Shown here piece by piece: positions 56,503 through 64,000 of a stretch of 64,000 bases of DNA (the first letter of the stretch is position 1; each line of letters opens with the position of its first letter). The notes beneath the pieces are model-generated. The model was not told the origin of the DNA and did no database searches. It worked only from the letters and a program-made list of their open reading frames with translations. Both the position numbers and the translations under genes were made by a program. The DNA is from Chengkuizengella sediminis (GTDB lineage: Bacteria; Bacillota; Bacilli; Paenibacillales; KCTC-33759): NCBI RefSeq assembly GCF_010078385.1, contig NZ_SIJC01000001.1, positions 892,162-956,161 of the forward strand, written 5' to 3'.

Positions 56503-59500
56503 TTAAAAATCAAAGCTAAAATCATCAATCTGTCTACTATCTATCACAATAATTGATTCAATACTTTTCAAATTAATTTCTCTAATTTTTGTATCTGGTT
56601 GTTCCATGCATGCCTCTAAAATTTCAACATAATAATTAGCAAATTTAGAAATTGTTGTTCCCTTAAATATATCTGTACAATAATCAAACCTTAAGTTAAT
56701 GGAATTTTCTTTCTCCATTGCCTGAAGTGATAGATCAAATTTAGATGTTTTTGTTTCTAAAAAATGAGGCGTGAACTGAAACTCTTCAATTTCCAACAGT
56801 GGAAACTCAATGTTTTGAAAAATAAAAAATGTATCAAACAAAGGGTTTCGACTTGTATCTCTCAAATTCAATTCTTTTACAAGTTCATCAAAAGGATAAT
56901 TTTGATGTTGAAATGCTTCCAATAAATTATGCTTTGTCTCTAATAGGAATTGAGTAAATGTCATCGTATTTTTTGGAAAAGAACGAATGGCTAACGTATT
57001 TACAAACATACCAATTAAGTTCTGTACATCAGGATGTGACCTTCCCTCAGTAAGTGTTCCCACGATAATATCTTGCTGCCCTGTAATTTTAGAAATCAGA
57101 ATATGATAACAGCTGAATAAAATATGATAGAGTGTCGTATTACTATTTACAGCAAATTGATGAATTTTACTTGTTAATTCTGGAATTAATGCTATTTGAA
57201 AAAAATCACCCTTTGTTGTTTTATATGAAGGTCGATCAAAATCTGTTGGAAGATCTAATATGGGAATCTCACCTGAAAACATATCTAACCAATACTTTTT
57301 CTCCAACGTATATTTTTCTGAAAAGATCATAGCGTTTTTCCAAAGCGAATAATCCTTATATTGAACAGGGGGAAATGGTAATGCTTCTCCTTTATATATT
57401 TGCAATAATTCTTTGATAAATAGTCCATAAGATATTCCATCGGAAATAATATGATGCATGTCAAAGAATAACCATTGTTTCCCTTTATCGTTTGATGCAA
57501 CTCCTAATCTAATAAGAGGTCCCTTATTTAAGGTAAAAGGGCGGATAAATAACTTCGTTACTTTTTCAAAATCTTCGCCTTCTATTTTAAACTGATCAAA
57601 ATGTGATTCTAAATGATGATGTACTGTCTGAACCGCTTCGTTGTTTTTAAATTCAATAGTGGTTCTCAAAGATCCATGTCTTTTAATTACTTGTTTAATC
57701 GCTGCTTCAAGACGTTTAAAATCTAGGCTCCCATTTATTTCAAGGCAAAAAGGCATATTATAGCTTAAATCTTGTGGATCTACTTTATAAAGTACATATA
57801 ATCTGTTTTGAGAAGGTGTTAATGCAACAGTATTGTCTGAAATTGGAACTAATCTTTCATCTTTCAATTCATTTTTTGATAAATTTTCAATATACGCTGC
57901 TAACTCTTGTATTGTTTCATATTTTAACAACTCAGATACACCAACTGTCACCTTACTTTGTTGACTGATTTGATTCACTATTTTTAAAGCTAATATAGAG
58001 TCCCCTCCTAATTCATAAAAAGGTACATCCAACTTTAGTTCTTTAAAACCTAGAACCTCACCCCAGGCCGAGGCAACAATTTCTTCAACCTTTGTATATT
58101 CATTTTTTTTTCTACCTATCAATTTAATTTGTTTTGGTTGCTTATCATCTTTTTTTTCATTGATAGACCTTTTAAAATTAAATTTGGGAACTTCCAACCA
58201 ACATCTTATTTGATCAAAACAATAAGTAGGCAAACTTACTTTTTTACCAATTTCCTCATATAACAATTCCCAGTTTATGATTTTACCTAACATATAATCT
58301 TTACAAATATGTACCATCTGTTCCTTTTCCATTTGTATTAATGAAGAAGTTAACTGATTTTCCTGATTTTCAATCAAACTCGTGACATTATTATAATAAA
58401 TATCTTGAATCTCTAAGTTTGTCCATTGCCCTTTTAACAATTGGTTTAATTTTTGCTTTAAATCTTCCAAATTTTCAATTAACATTGCAATACGATAGGA
58501 ATAATGACCTCGACCTGTATTTGCCGTGTAACATAGATCATAAATATTTATATATTTAGCATGTTCAGTTTCAACAAATTTGGCGTATTGCTCAATTAGA
58601 TTCAACAATGAAGATTTACTTTTTGCTGAAATCGTAAAAATATGAAATGATTCACTTTGTAATTCCTCATTAGTCATAATGTGATAAGGCGCTTCTTCTA
58701 AAATAACATGACAGTTTGTTCCACTCATACCAAAAGAACTAACACCTGCTCTTCTAGGATGATCTTGCTTTTCCCACTTATTTGTTTTTTTATTGACATA
58801 AACAGGTGACGAAATAAAATCAATTTTTTCGTTTACTTCATTGAAATGCAACATAGGGGGAATGGTTGCATGTTGAAGTGATAATATTGCTTTTAATAAT
58901 CCAGCAATTCCAGCTGCATTATCTAAATGGCCGATATTTGTTTTTACTGAACCTATCGCACAAAACTGCTTTTTATTTGTAAATCTTTGAAAAGCACGAG
59001 TAATTCCATCTATTTCGATCGGATCTCCTAATTTAGTACCTGTGCCATGCGCCTCAATATACGTTACCGTTTCTGGATGGACATCTGCATCTTGTAGAGC
59101 TTTAACAATGACATCCTCCTGAGCTAGTACATTTGGGGCAGTAATGCCAATAGAACTTCCATCTTGATTCATTGCACTTCCTTTAATCACGGCATAGATC
59201 TGATCACGATCTTGGACGGCTCGGCTTAATGGTTTTATTAGTAGCGCAATCGAACCCTCACCAGCTCCGGTACCATCGGATTGCTGGTCAAACGTTCGTG
59301 CTCTTCCATCAGAAGATTCGATGCCTATTTTGATTTTTTTATCAAAGGGGAGGATATTTACATTTACACTTCCTATCAACGCTTGATCACAATCACCATT
59401 CCAAATAGCATGACAAGCAACATGCAACGCAACTAACGAAGAAGAACATGCCGTATCAATACACATAGCTGGGCCCTTAAAATCTAGTAAATATGATATT

Positions 59501-60036
59501 CTGCTGGCTATCACGGATGATAAATTTCCAGGGATCGCCATAGAAATAGAGTCTGGTTCAACTTCGGCAATTATTTTTTTATAATCTACAAATGCATCAG
59601 CATTATAACCTAAATAAACTCCAGTCCTACTTCCTTTCAATTTATCTCCTCCATAACCTGCATCTTCCAATGTTTTCCAAGCCGTTTGCAAAAATATTCT
59701 TTGATTTGGATTCATCAAACTTGCTTCTTTTGGAGATATACCAAAAAATTTGAAATCAAATTTATCAATATTTTGAAGATATGCCCCTTCATTAAATTCA
59801 ATTGAAGATTCCAATTGTTTGTTTTTTTGTAAAAAAGGGTAGATATCCTCCATTCTATTTTTAGGAAAAGATTGGATACAATCCTTTCCTTTCAACAAAT
59901 TTTCCCAAAATTCCAACTTATCCTCAGCCATTGGTAGATTAGAAGAAACACCAATAATAGCTACATCTTTAAAGGAAAGTTTTTCAAGACTTTCCACCTG
60001 CTTGTTATCGTAATCTAACAAGTTTAAATCCAGCAT
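56503..60036 (-). CDS. Ketosynthase-carrier-condensation protein (AT-less PKS/NRPS hybrid)
   Basis: 1,177 residues. A type I ketosynthase (about 22-450) has the full triad: Cys in DTACSSS, His in EAHGTGT, His in NIGHLDNAAG. A post-KS linker follows (about 455-625) that ends in LPTYCFDQIRCWL, as seen after AT-less ketosynthases. Next come a carrier domain (about 650-720, LGGDSILALKI) and a complete condensation domain (about 735-1150, HHIISDG and RDTSRNPLF). There is no AT, KR, DH or MT domain, so the extender unit would come from a trans-acting acyltransferase, which is not in the window. The protein ends with the condensation domain and the next gene opens with half of another. GGAGGG precedes the ATG. 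It probably elongates an acyl or peptidyl chain and hands it to the six-module NRPS. Confidence 0.92.
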   Translation of the reverse strand: MLDLNLLDYDNKQVESLEKLSFKDVAIIGVSSNLPMAEDKLEFWENLLKGKDCIQSFPKNRMEDIYPFLQKNKQLESSIEFNEGAYLQNIDKFDFKFFGISPKEASLMNPNQRIFLQTAWKTLEDAGYGGDKLKGSRTGVYLGYNADAFVDYKKIIAEVEPDSISMAIPGNLSSVIASRISYLLDFKGPAMCIDTACSSSLVALHVACHAIWNGDCDQALIGSVNVNILPFDKKIKIGIESSDGRARTFDQQSDGTGAGEGSIALLIKPLSRAVQDRDQIYAVIKGSAMNQDGSSIGITAPNVLAQEDVIVKALQDADVHPETVTYIEAHGTGTKLGDPIEIDGITRAFQRFTNKKQFCAIGSVKTNIGHLDNAAGIAGLLKAILSLQHATIPPMLHFNEVNEKIDFISSPVYVNKKTNKWEKQDHPRRAGVSSFGMSGTNCHVILEEAPYHIMTNEELQSESFHIFTISAKSKSSLLNLIEQYAKFVETEHAKYINIYDLCYTANTGRGHYSYRIAMLIENLEDLKQKLNQLLKGQWTNLEIQDIYYNNVTSLIENQENQLTSSLIQMEKEQMVHICKDYMLGKIINWELLYEEIGKKVSLPTYCFDQIRCWLEVPKFNFKRSINEKKDDKQPKQIKLIGRKKNEYTKVEEIVASAWGEVLGFKELKLDVPFYELGGDSILALKIVNQISQQSKVTVGVSELLKYETIQELAAYIENLSKNELKDERLVPISDNTVALTPSQNRLYVLYKVDPQDLSYNMPFCLEINGSLDFKRLEAAIKQVIKRHGSLRTTIEFKNNEAVQTVHHHLESHFDQFKIEGEDFEKVTKLFIRPFTLNKGPLIRLGVASNDKGKQWLFFDMHHIISDGISYGLFIKELLQIYKGEALPFPPVQYKDYSLWKNAMIFSEKYTLEKKYWLDMFSGEIPILDLPTDFDRPSYKTTKGDFFQIALIPELTSKIHQFAVNSNTTLYHILFSCYHILISKITGQQDIIVGTLTEGRSHPDVQNLIGMFVNTLAIRSFPKNTMTFTQFLLETKHNLLEAFQHQNYPFDELVKELNLRDTSRNPLFDTFFIFQNIEFPLLEIEEFQFTPHFLETKTSKFDLSLQAMEKENSINLRFDYCTDIFKGTTISKFANYYVEILEACMEQPDTKIREINLKSIESIIVIDSRQIDDFSFDF

Positions 60037-60094
60037 ATATGTCCCTCCTTGTTTAATGAAGTAATTTCCAGAGCCATTAATTTCTGTTGAAACT

Positions 60095-60946
60095 TTACAG
60101 GTGGAGCACTGTTTCCCCTTTCACTTGATTCTTAGAAAGAACGGTTTTTCTTTGTTTCCATAATATGTACATCGTCCCTAATAAAACAATTGAACTTATT
60201 ACATTTAAACTAATAGAGATCCAACTAAATTCATAATTCATTTCTCTAAAAATAAAATAGGAGGTGAACAAACTGAATTCGATTGTTATTGTTGCCCAAA
60301 TCGATTCATACCAGATGTAAACTAAGTTAAAAATAATAGCACCCAACATGCCATAGATAGTTAACATAATATCCCAGTAAAAAAATAAATAACCATATAT
60401 GAGACCATTTACAAAAATGGCTAAAGGAAGCGATAATACACTACGTAATTGATTAAAAACCATGCCTCTAAAAAATATTTCTTTATATACAGAATGAAGT
60501 GCAATAAATAAAATGATAAAAACCACATTACCAGTAATCAAAAAATCAAATAATTCATCAAATTGAGGATATGAATTCTTAATCAATGGAATTTGTAGAA
60601 ATGACATTACCCATGTCCCCATGCTAATCCCTAACAATAAACAAAGGGCCATTGTTTTATTTGTAGCTTTTACAAATTGACTCACCTTAAATAAACTTTT
60701 TTTATGCATTAAATAAATCATTAAAAAATAAATAGGTAGAGCAATTAGGTCATGTATTGTTAAATAAAGCGCACCTTGATTAAAATTAAAAAAGTCATTT
60801 AGATTCTGTAGCTCAAACGTTTCAAAAAAGGAAGTTGCCACTGAAATGACAACAGCAAAATAAATTGCAATATATATCGTCAAGATTCCTATTAGCTCAA
60901 ATACCTTTTCTTGTTTTATTGTTTCATTTAATAAAAGTTTCTTCAT
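60095..60946 (-). CDS. CPBP-family membrane protein, active-site motifs degenerate
   Basis: A 283-residue protein with about eight membrane helices of the CPBP (CAAX protease and bacteriocin-processing) family. The signature EExxxR reads KEIFFRG (about 148-155), so the first Glu is Lys, and the helix that should supply a His (FxxxH type) reads FVNGLIYGYLFF without His. It is therefore unlikely to be a metalloprotease. Some CPBP proteins act as immunity proteins for peptide antibiotics. It lies 58 bases before the KS gene and 7 after its paralogue, inside the NRPS operon. Function unknown; self-protection or membrane adaptation is an inference. Confidence 0.8.
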   Translation of the reverse strand: MKKLLLNETIKQEKVFELIGILTIYIAIYFAVVISVATSFFETFELQNLNDFFNFNQGALYLTIHDLIALPIYFLMIYLMHKKSLFKVSQFVKATNKTMALCLLLGISMGTWVMSFLQIPLIKNSYPQFDELFDFLITGNVVFIILFIALHSVYKEIFFRGMVFNQLRSVLSLPLAIFVNGLIYGYLFFYWDIMLTIYGMLGAIIFNLVYIWYESIWATITIEFSLFTSYFIFREMNYEFSWISISLNVISSIVLLGTMYILWKQRKTVLSKNQVKGETVLHL

Positions 60947-60953
60947 TTAATCT

Positions 60954-61802
60954 TCATCCTTTCAAACCAATATTGCTGTTTTTGGTGTTTAATGTATCAT
61001 TTGATAGAGAGTTGTTTTTAAACAATAAAATTACTGAAAATATAATAAATAGAAAAGTAGATATGGTGATCAGAACTAAAACTAAATCTGGTAATCTCCC
61101 TGTAATATCAATTATATTTAATTCATTAAATGTAAACATAGAGACATTAAGCACGATTCCAATCCAAATGGATGACCAAAGAGATTGCGTTTTGAAATAA
61201 ACTAATCCATACAAAATACCTAACATAAATCCAGTAAACATAATGATAGGGCTAGGTTGAAGATACCCATATATCAGAGCATTTAATAATAAAGCAGTTG
61301 GAAGTGACATGACTTTTTTCAATTCGTTAAAAATTAATCCTCTACCTAATATTTCTTCGATAAATACACCTGCAATTCCAACACCAAGAAAAACATAAAA
61401 AAAGTTATCTGCTGTTGAGAATATCTCTATATATTCCTCTAAATCTGGAAACTTTTCACCAATAAATGATATTTTCATAAAACTTATAAACCAGAAAGTT
61501 CCTGCCAAACCAATGAATGTGAATAAAATCATCTGTTTTCTAGTCAACATGGAGAAGTTACAAACTGACCATAAGCTCTCATATCTTTCTTTCAAAAAGA
61601 TCTTTTTTACATAAAAGATTAATAAATATACAAGCATATTGATACATGATAGGAAAGCTAATTCAAGTGGAATATTCTGCTCAAATAAAGAACTATACCA
61701 TTCGAAATTGTAATATAAGTAATTACCCAATTTATCAAAAACTAAGAAAGTCGCACCGATATAAATAACCAGATTCATGATCATCAACACATATTTTTTC
61801 AT
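60954..61802 (-). CDS. CPBP-family membrane protein, paralogue of the next gene
   Basis: A 282-residue protein with about eight membrane helices, similar in layout to the gene at 60095-60946 (shared MSLPTALLLNALIYGYL versus LSLPLAIFVNGLIYGYL). Its first motif is intact, EEILGRG (about 146-152, EExxxR), but the His-bearing second motif is missing (ALIYGYLQ). Pro-sequence or toxin processing by this protein is thus doubtful. AGGAG precedes the ATG. It is the first gene after the gap that follows the upstream NRPS and may open the KS-NRPS transcript. Self-immunity is the most likely role by context, not shown. Confidence 0.82.
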   Translation of the reverse strand: MKKYVLMIMNLVIYIGATFLVFDKLGNYLYYNFEWYSSLFEQNIPLELAFLSCINMLVYLLIFYVKKIFLKERYESLWSVCNFSMLTRKQMILFTFIGLAGTFWFISFMKISFIGEKFPDLEEYIEIFSTADNFFYVFLGVGIAGVFIEEILGRGLIFNELKKVMSLPTALLLNALIYGYLQPSPIIMFTGFMLGILYGLVYFKTQSLWSSIWIGIVLNVSMFTFNELNIIDITGRLPDLVLVLITISTFLFIIFSVILLFKNNSLSNDTLNTKNSNIGLKG

Positions 61803-61879
61803 TAAACTACTCCTTTTTCTAATTTGCTCGATGGTTCCATAAATTCCCTTCCAATTGATAGTTTATTAATCTCGTGCCA

Positions 61880-61986
61880 AATCCTCCCCACCTGTGATTA
61901 ATATCCGTACTCGATTATCAATTAAACAAATGTTTTGTTGAAGTATTTGTTTAATCAAGGGAAGACTAACCACAAGGTGGGGGATT
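61880..61986. repeat. Nested inverted repeat between upstream NRPS and CPBP genes
   Basis: An outer imperfect inverted repeat (61880-61900 against 61967-61986, AATCC-CCCACCT-GTG-TTA type) encloses a perfect 11-base inner repeat ATTAAACAAAT / ATTTGTTTAAT (61921-61931, 61945-61955). There is no T run after the inner stem and no obvious target-site duplication. It may be a regulatory RNA structure, a terminator without a T tract, or a small non-coding element. It fills the 213-base gap, which has no other feature I can name. Confidence 0.7.
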
Positions 61987-62015
61987 TATGCTAATCTCTT
62001 TTCTTTTAAATATGA

Positions 62016-64000
62016 TTAATTCAATTGATTGGTAGATTTCGTATTTAAATCAATTACCATGTAATCAGCTGTTACTTCCTTAATTACTGCTAAACCAAAT
62101 AGAGTGATTTTTTTTATGATTTTTTCTGCTTGCTCCTTAGAAATATGGTCAGAAAAATGGATTTTATATATTGTCAATCCACTTTTAGTCTTTTTTATAG
62201 GAAGTAATTCCGTAATCTCCTCCTGAATTTGCTCAAAGTCCACTTCAATTTCTTTTTTTAATCCATCGTAATAGACTTCTAATAGTAAATTTTTCCCTGT
62301 TTTAAAACTGATATATCCTTTTGAATCAATAAACCCATCATCTTTATTTACCACGTTATAATTAACTAGATGCCTGCCGGAAAATTTCATTCCATTATCC
62401 ATTTCGATAACCGGATTGATTTCTACAATACCTTCTTCCTCTAAGTACGGATGGATTAAATAATGATTTATAAAATCTTTCATTACATTCACCTTTACTT
62501 CCATTTGCAAGGCCATGTTTGGTGATCTCCCTTTGAATAAAATGAGTGCATTTTCCACTCTTTTTTCCCATGCTAATTCATTGTGCAAAGCACCTTCTTC
62601 TAAGTAATAAAACATGTCTTTTCCATAAGTAAATCCCTGTTTTTCTAATACATCTACGAAATGAGCAGCATAAGATTCTTCTACATTCCCCATATCAAAC
62701 CAAATTTTGATTTCTGGTTTTGGCTTGTTTGTTATATCCTCGTAAATTGCACGATCACCAACCCAGAAGGAAGGAGAAAGTGCCCCAACCATGGAGAAAG
62801 TTTCAGGATAATTATAGGCTGACCACAACGCGTGGATTGCTCCTAATGATGCACCTATAATAGCTCTATTTTCACTAGTCGGAATCGTCCGATATTTCTC
62901 ATCAATATATGGAATAATTTTGTTAATTAAAAATTCACCATATGCTCGAGCCTGCGAACCATCCGTATTTTGGCTGCTGTCAACATAAGGAATATATTCC
63001 TTCGCACGATCTTTTGCGCTGTTACAAACCCCAACAACTATCATCTCTTCTACAAAACCTTTTTCAATTAACACCTTTAGTGTTTCATCTACTTTCCAAC
63101 CGATTGATTCCACTGTATCTGCAAAAACACTCTGTCCATCATTCATATAAACTACTGGATATCTTTTGTTAGTGGAAATATAGGATTTTGGTAAATAGAT
63201 TTGCATTTTTCGTCCCTCTACCTCTACTGTAGATACTCCTATATTTATATCTCCTGTTTCAGGTTTTCTACTACATTCTATTAAGTTTTCTATACGCTTT
63301 GAAAGTTGTTCAATCGTTTGATTTGAATAAATATCTCTTAAGGTCATTGGTACTTTTATTTCATTCTGAAGTTTAGCTACTAAAGAGACCGCTTTTAACG
63401 AATGTCCACCCAGTTCAAAGAAGTTATGTTGAATGCCTATTCCATTTATACCAAGGATTTTTTCCCATAGAGAAACTAATTTACTTTCTAATTCATTTCT
63501 TGGAGTTACGTACTGAATTCCTGAATGCATTCCAGTCGGTTTAGGTAAACGATGTTGATTGATTTTCCCATTTGAAGTTAGCGGTATTTCATCTATCTGA
63601 ATAAAATAGGAAGGGATCATGTAAGATGGTACCTTTTGAGATAAATACTTTTTTAACTCAACCTTATTCATTTCAGCATTTGTTACTACAAAAGCACATA
63701 ACAATTTATCCCCTGATCGATCTTGTTTAGTAGTGACAACAACATCTTGTATTGCTTCATATTTAGCTAGTTCTTTTTCAATTTCCCTTAATTCTATACG
63801 AAACCCTCTGATTTTTAATTGATTATCTATCCGTCCCAAATACTCGATGTTTCCGTCTGGTAACCTTTTAGCTAAATCCCCCGTTTTATACATCCTTTCG
63901 CCTTCTACAAACGGGTTCTTTATAAACCTTTCACTTGTAAGATCAGCACGGTTTAAGTATCCTCTGGCCACCCCATCACCTGATATATACATTTCACCAA
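62016..64000 (-). CDS. C-terminal part of a second NRPS with esterase and Ig-like tail; 5' end outside window
   Basis: The frame is open to the right edge (the last bases read GEMYISGDGVARGYLN, an internal adenylation motif), so the gene continues beyond 64000. Visible order: adenylation C-terminal subdomain (KTGDLAKRLPDGNIEYLGR, NGKINQ), PCP (FFELGGHSLKA), an Esterase-D-like hydrolase (GASLGA serine; DMGNVEE acidic region; GALHNELAW histidine), an Ig-like beta region (VEINPVIEMDNGMKFSGRHL) and an extra charged C-terminal tail of about 70 residues absent from the six-module NRPS. The hydrolase plus Ig-like part is closely related to the end of the NRPS at 37297. The adenylation pocket is not in the window, so substrate is unknown. 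ATG at 63992 is internal and is not the start. Confidence 0.92.
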   Translation of the reverse strand, partial: GEMYISGDGVARGYLNRADLTSERFIKNPFVEGERMYKTGDLAKRLPDGNIEYLGRIDNQLKIRGFRIELREIEKELAKYEAIQDVVVTTKQDRSGDKLLCAFVVTNAEMNKVELKKYLSQKVPSYMIPSYFIQIDEIPLTSNGKINQHRLPKPTGMHSGIQYVTPRNELESKLVSLWEKILGINGIGIQHNFFELGGHSLKAVSLVAKLQNEIKVPMTLRDIYSNQTIEQLSKRIENLIECSRKPETGDINIGVSTVEVEGRKMQIYLPKSYISTNKRYPVVYMNDGQSVFADTVESIGWKVDETLKVLIEKGFVEEMIVVGVCNSAKDRAKEYIPYVDSSQNTDGSQARAYGEFLINKIIPYIDEKYRTIPTSENRAIIGASLGAIHALWSAYNYPETFSMVGALSPSFWVGDRAIYEDITNKPKPEIKIWFDMGNVEESYAAHFVDVLEKQGFTYGKDMFYYLEEGALHNELAWEKRVENALILFKGRSPNMALQMEVKVNVMKDFINHYLIHPYLEEEGIVEINPVIEMDNGMKFSGRHLVNYNVVNKDDGFIDSKGYISFKTGKNLLLEVYYDGLKKEIEVDFEQIQEEITELLPIKKTKSGLTIYKIHFSDHISKEQAEKIIKKITLFGLAVIKEVTADYMVIDLNTKSTNQLN

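Noticed and set aside
56478..56503. Frameshift joining the KS protein and the six-module NRPS into one gene
   Set aside because: The KS gene has a natural end after a full condensation domain and the NRPS has its own AGGAGG site and ATG 24 bases later; two genes explain the data better.
61880..61986. Insertion sequence or MITE
   Set aside because: The inverted repeat is short and imperfect, there is no clear target-site duplication, no transposase and no second copy in the window.

Overview
The window is low-GC (AT-rich) chromosomal DNA of an endospore-forming Bacillales bacterium, most like the Paenibacillaceae. The evidence is the sporulation genes (spo0B, spoIVFA/spoIVFB, bofC, safA, a spoIIB-like gene, a SpoIID-domain protein), an amidase anchored by S-layer homology domains, strong Shine-Dalgarno sites, and a gene order that follows the B. 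subtilis ruv/queA - bofC/safA - pheA/pheB/obg/spo0B/rpmA/rplU - spoIVF - min - mre - radC/maf/spoIIB segment. I cannot fix the genus from the sequence alone.

Bases 1-31900 are a conserved core, nearly all on the minus strand. From left to right: queA (cut by the window edge), a SpoIID/LytB-domain protein, ruvB-ruvA-ruvC, a MgtC protein, a plus-strand pair (zinc-ribbon protein and NhaD/ArsB-type transporter), bofC, safA, and an aromatic/threonine operon (pheB-hom-thrC-thrB-pheA-ilvE). Then come obg-spo0B, rplU-prp-rpmA behind an L21-type leader, rng, spoIVFA-spoIVFB, minD-rodA, minC, mreB-mreC-mreD, radC, maf, a DUF4321 protein, a plus-strand SLH amidase and a spoIIB-like gene. Between obg and pheB lies a roughly 200-base non-coding stretch. 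On the minus strand it folds into a row of short hairpins with GGA in their loops and ends in an intrinsic terminator.

Bases 32000-64000 are a nonribosomal peptide / polyketide gene cluster that sits directly after spoIIB. It holds an Sfp-type phosphopantetheinyl transferase, a type II thioesterase on the opposite strand, a three-gene cassette (fold-type IV aminotransferase, 4-hydroxymandelate-synthase-like dioxygenase, GlcD-type FAD dehydrogenase), a giant six-module NRPS of about 6,390 residues, a KS-carrier-condensation protein without an acyltransferase, two CPBP-family membrane proteins, and the 3' end of a second NRPS that runs off the right edge. All except the thioesterase are on the minus strand. 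The genes from the second CPBP protein down to the aminotransferase are tightly spaced, as expected of one operon.

A working model, part inference: the dioxygenase, FAD dehydrogenase and aminotransferase turn (4-hydroxy)phenylpyruvate into (4-hydroxy)phenylglycine as a dedicated monomer. The KS protein passes a chain to the NRPS, whose adenylation pockets read Orn-like, unknown hydrophobic, unknown, Pro, Pro-like, unknown. Both NRPSs end not in a normal thioesterase but in an enterochelin-esterase-like alpha/beta hydrolase plus an Ig-like tail. The degenerate CPBP pair is a candidate for self-protection. Modules 4 and 5 are a recent tandem duplication with an exact 3,120-bp period.
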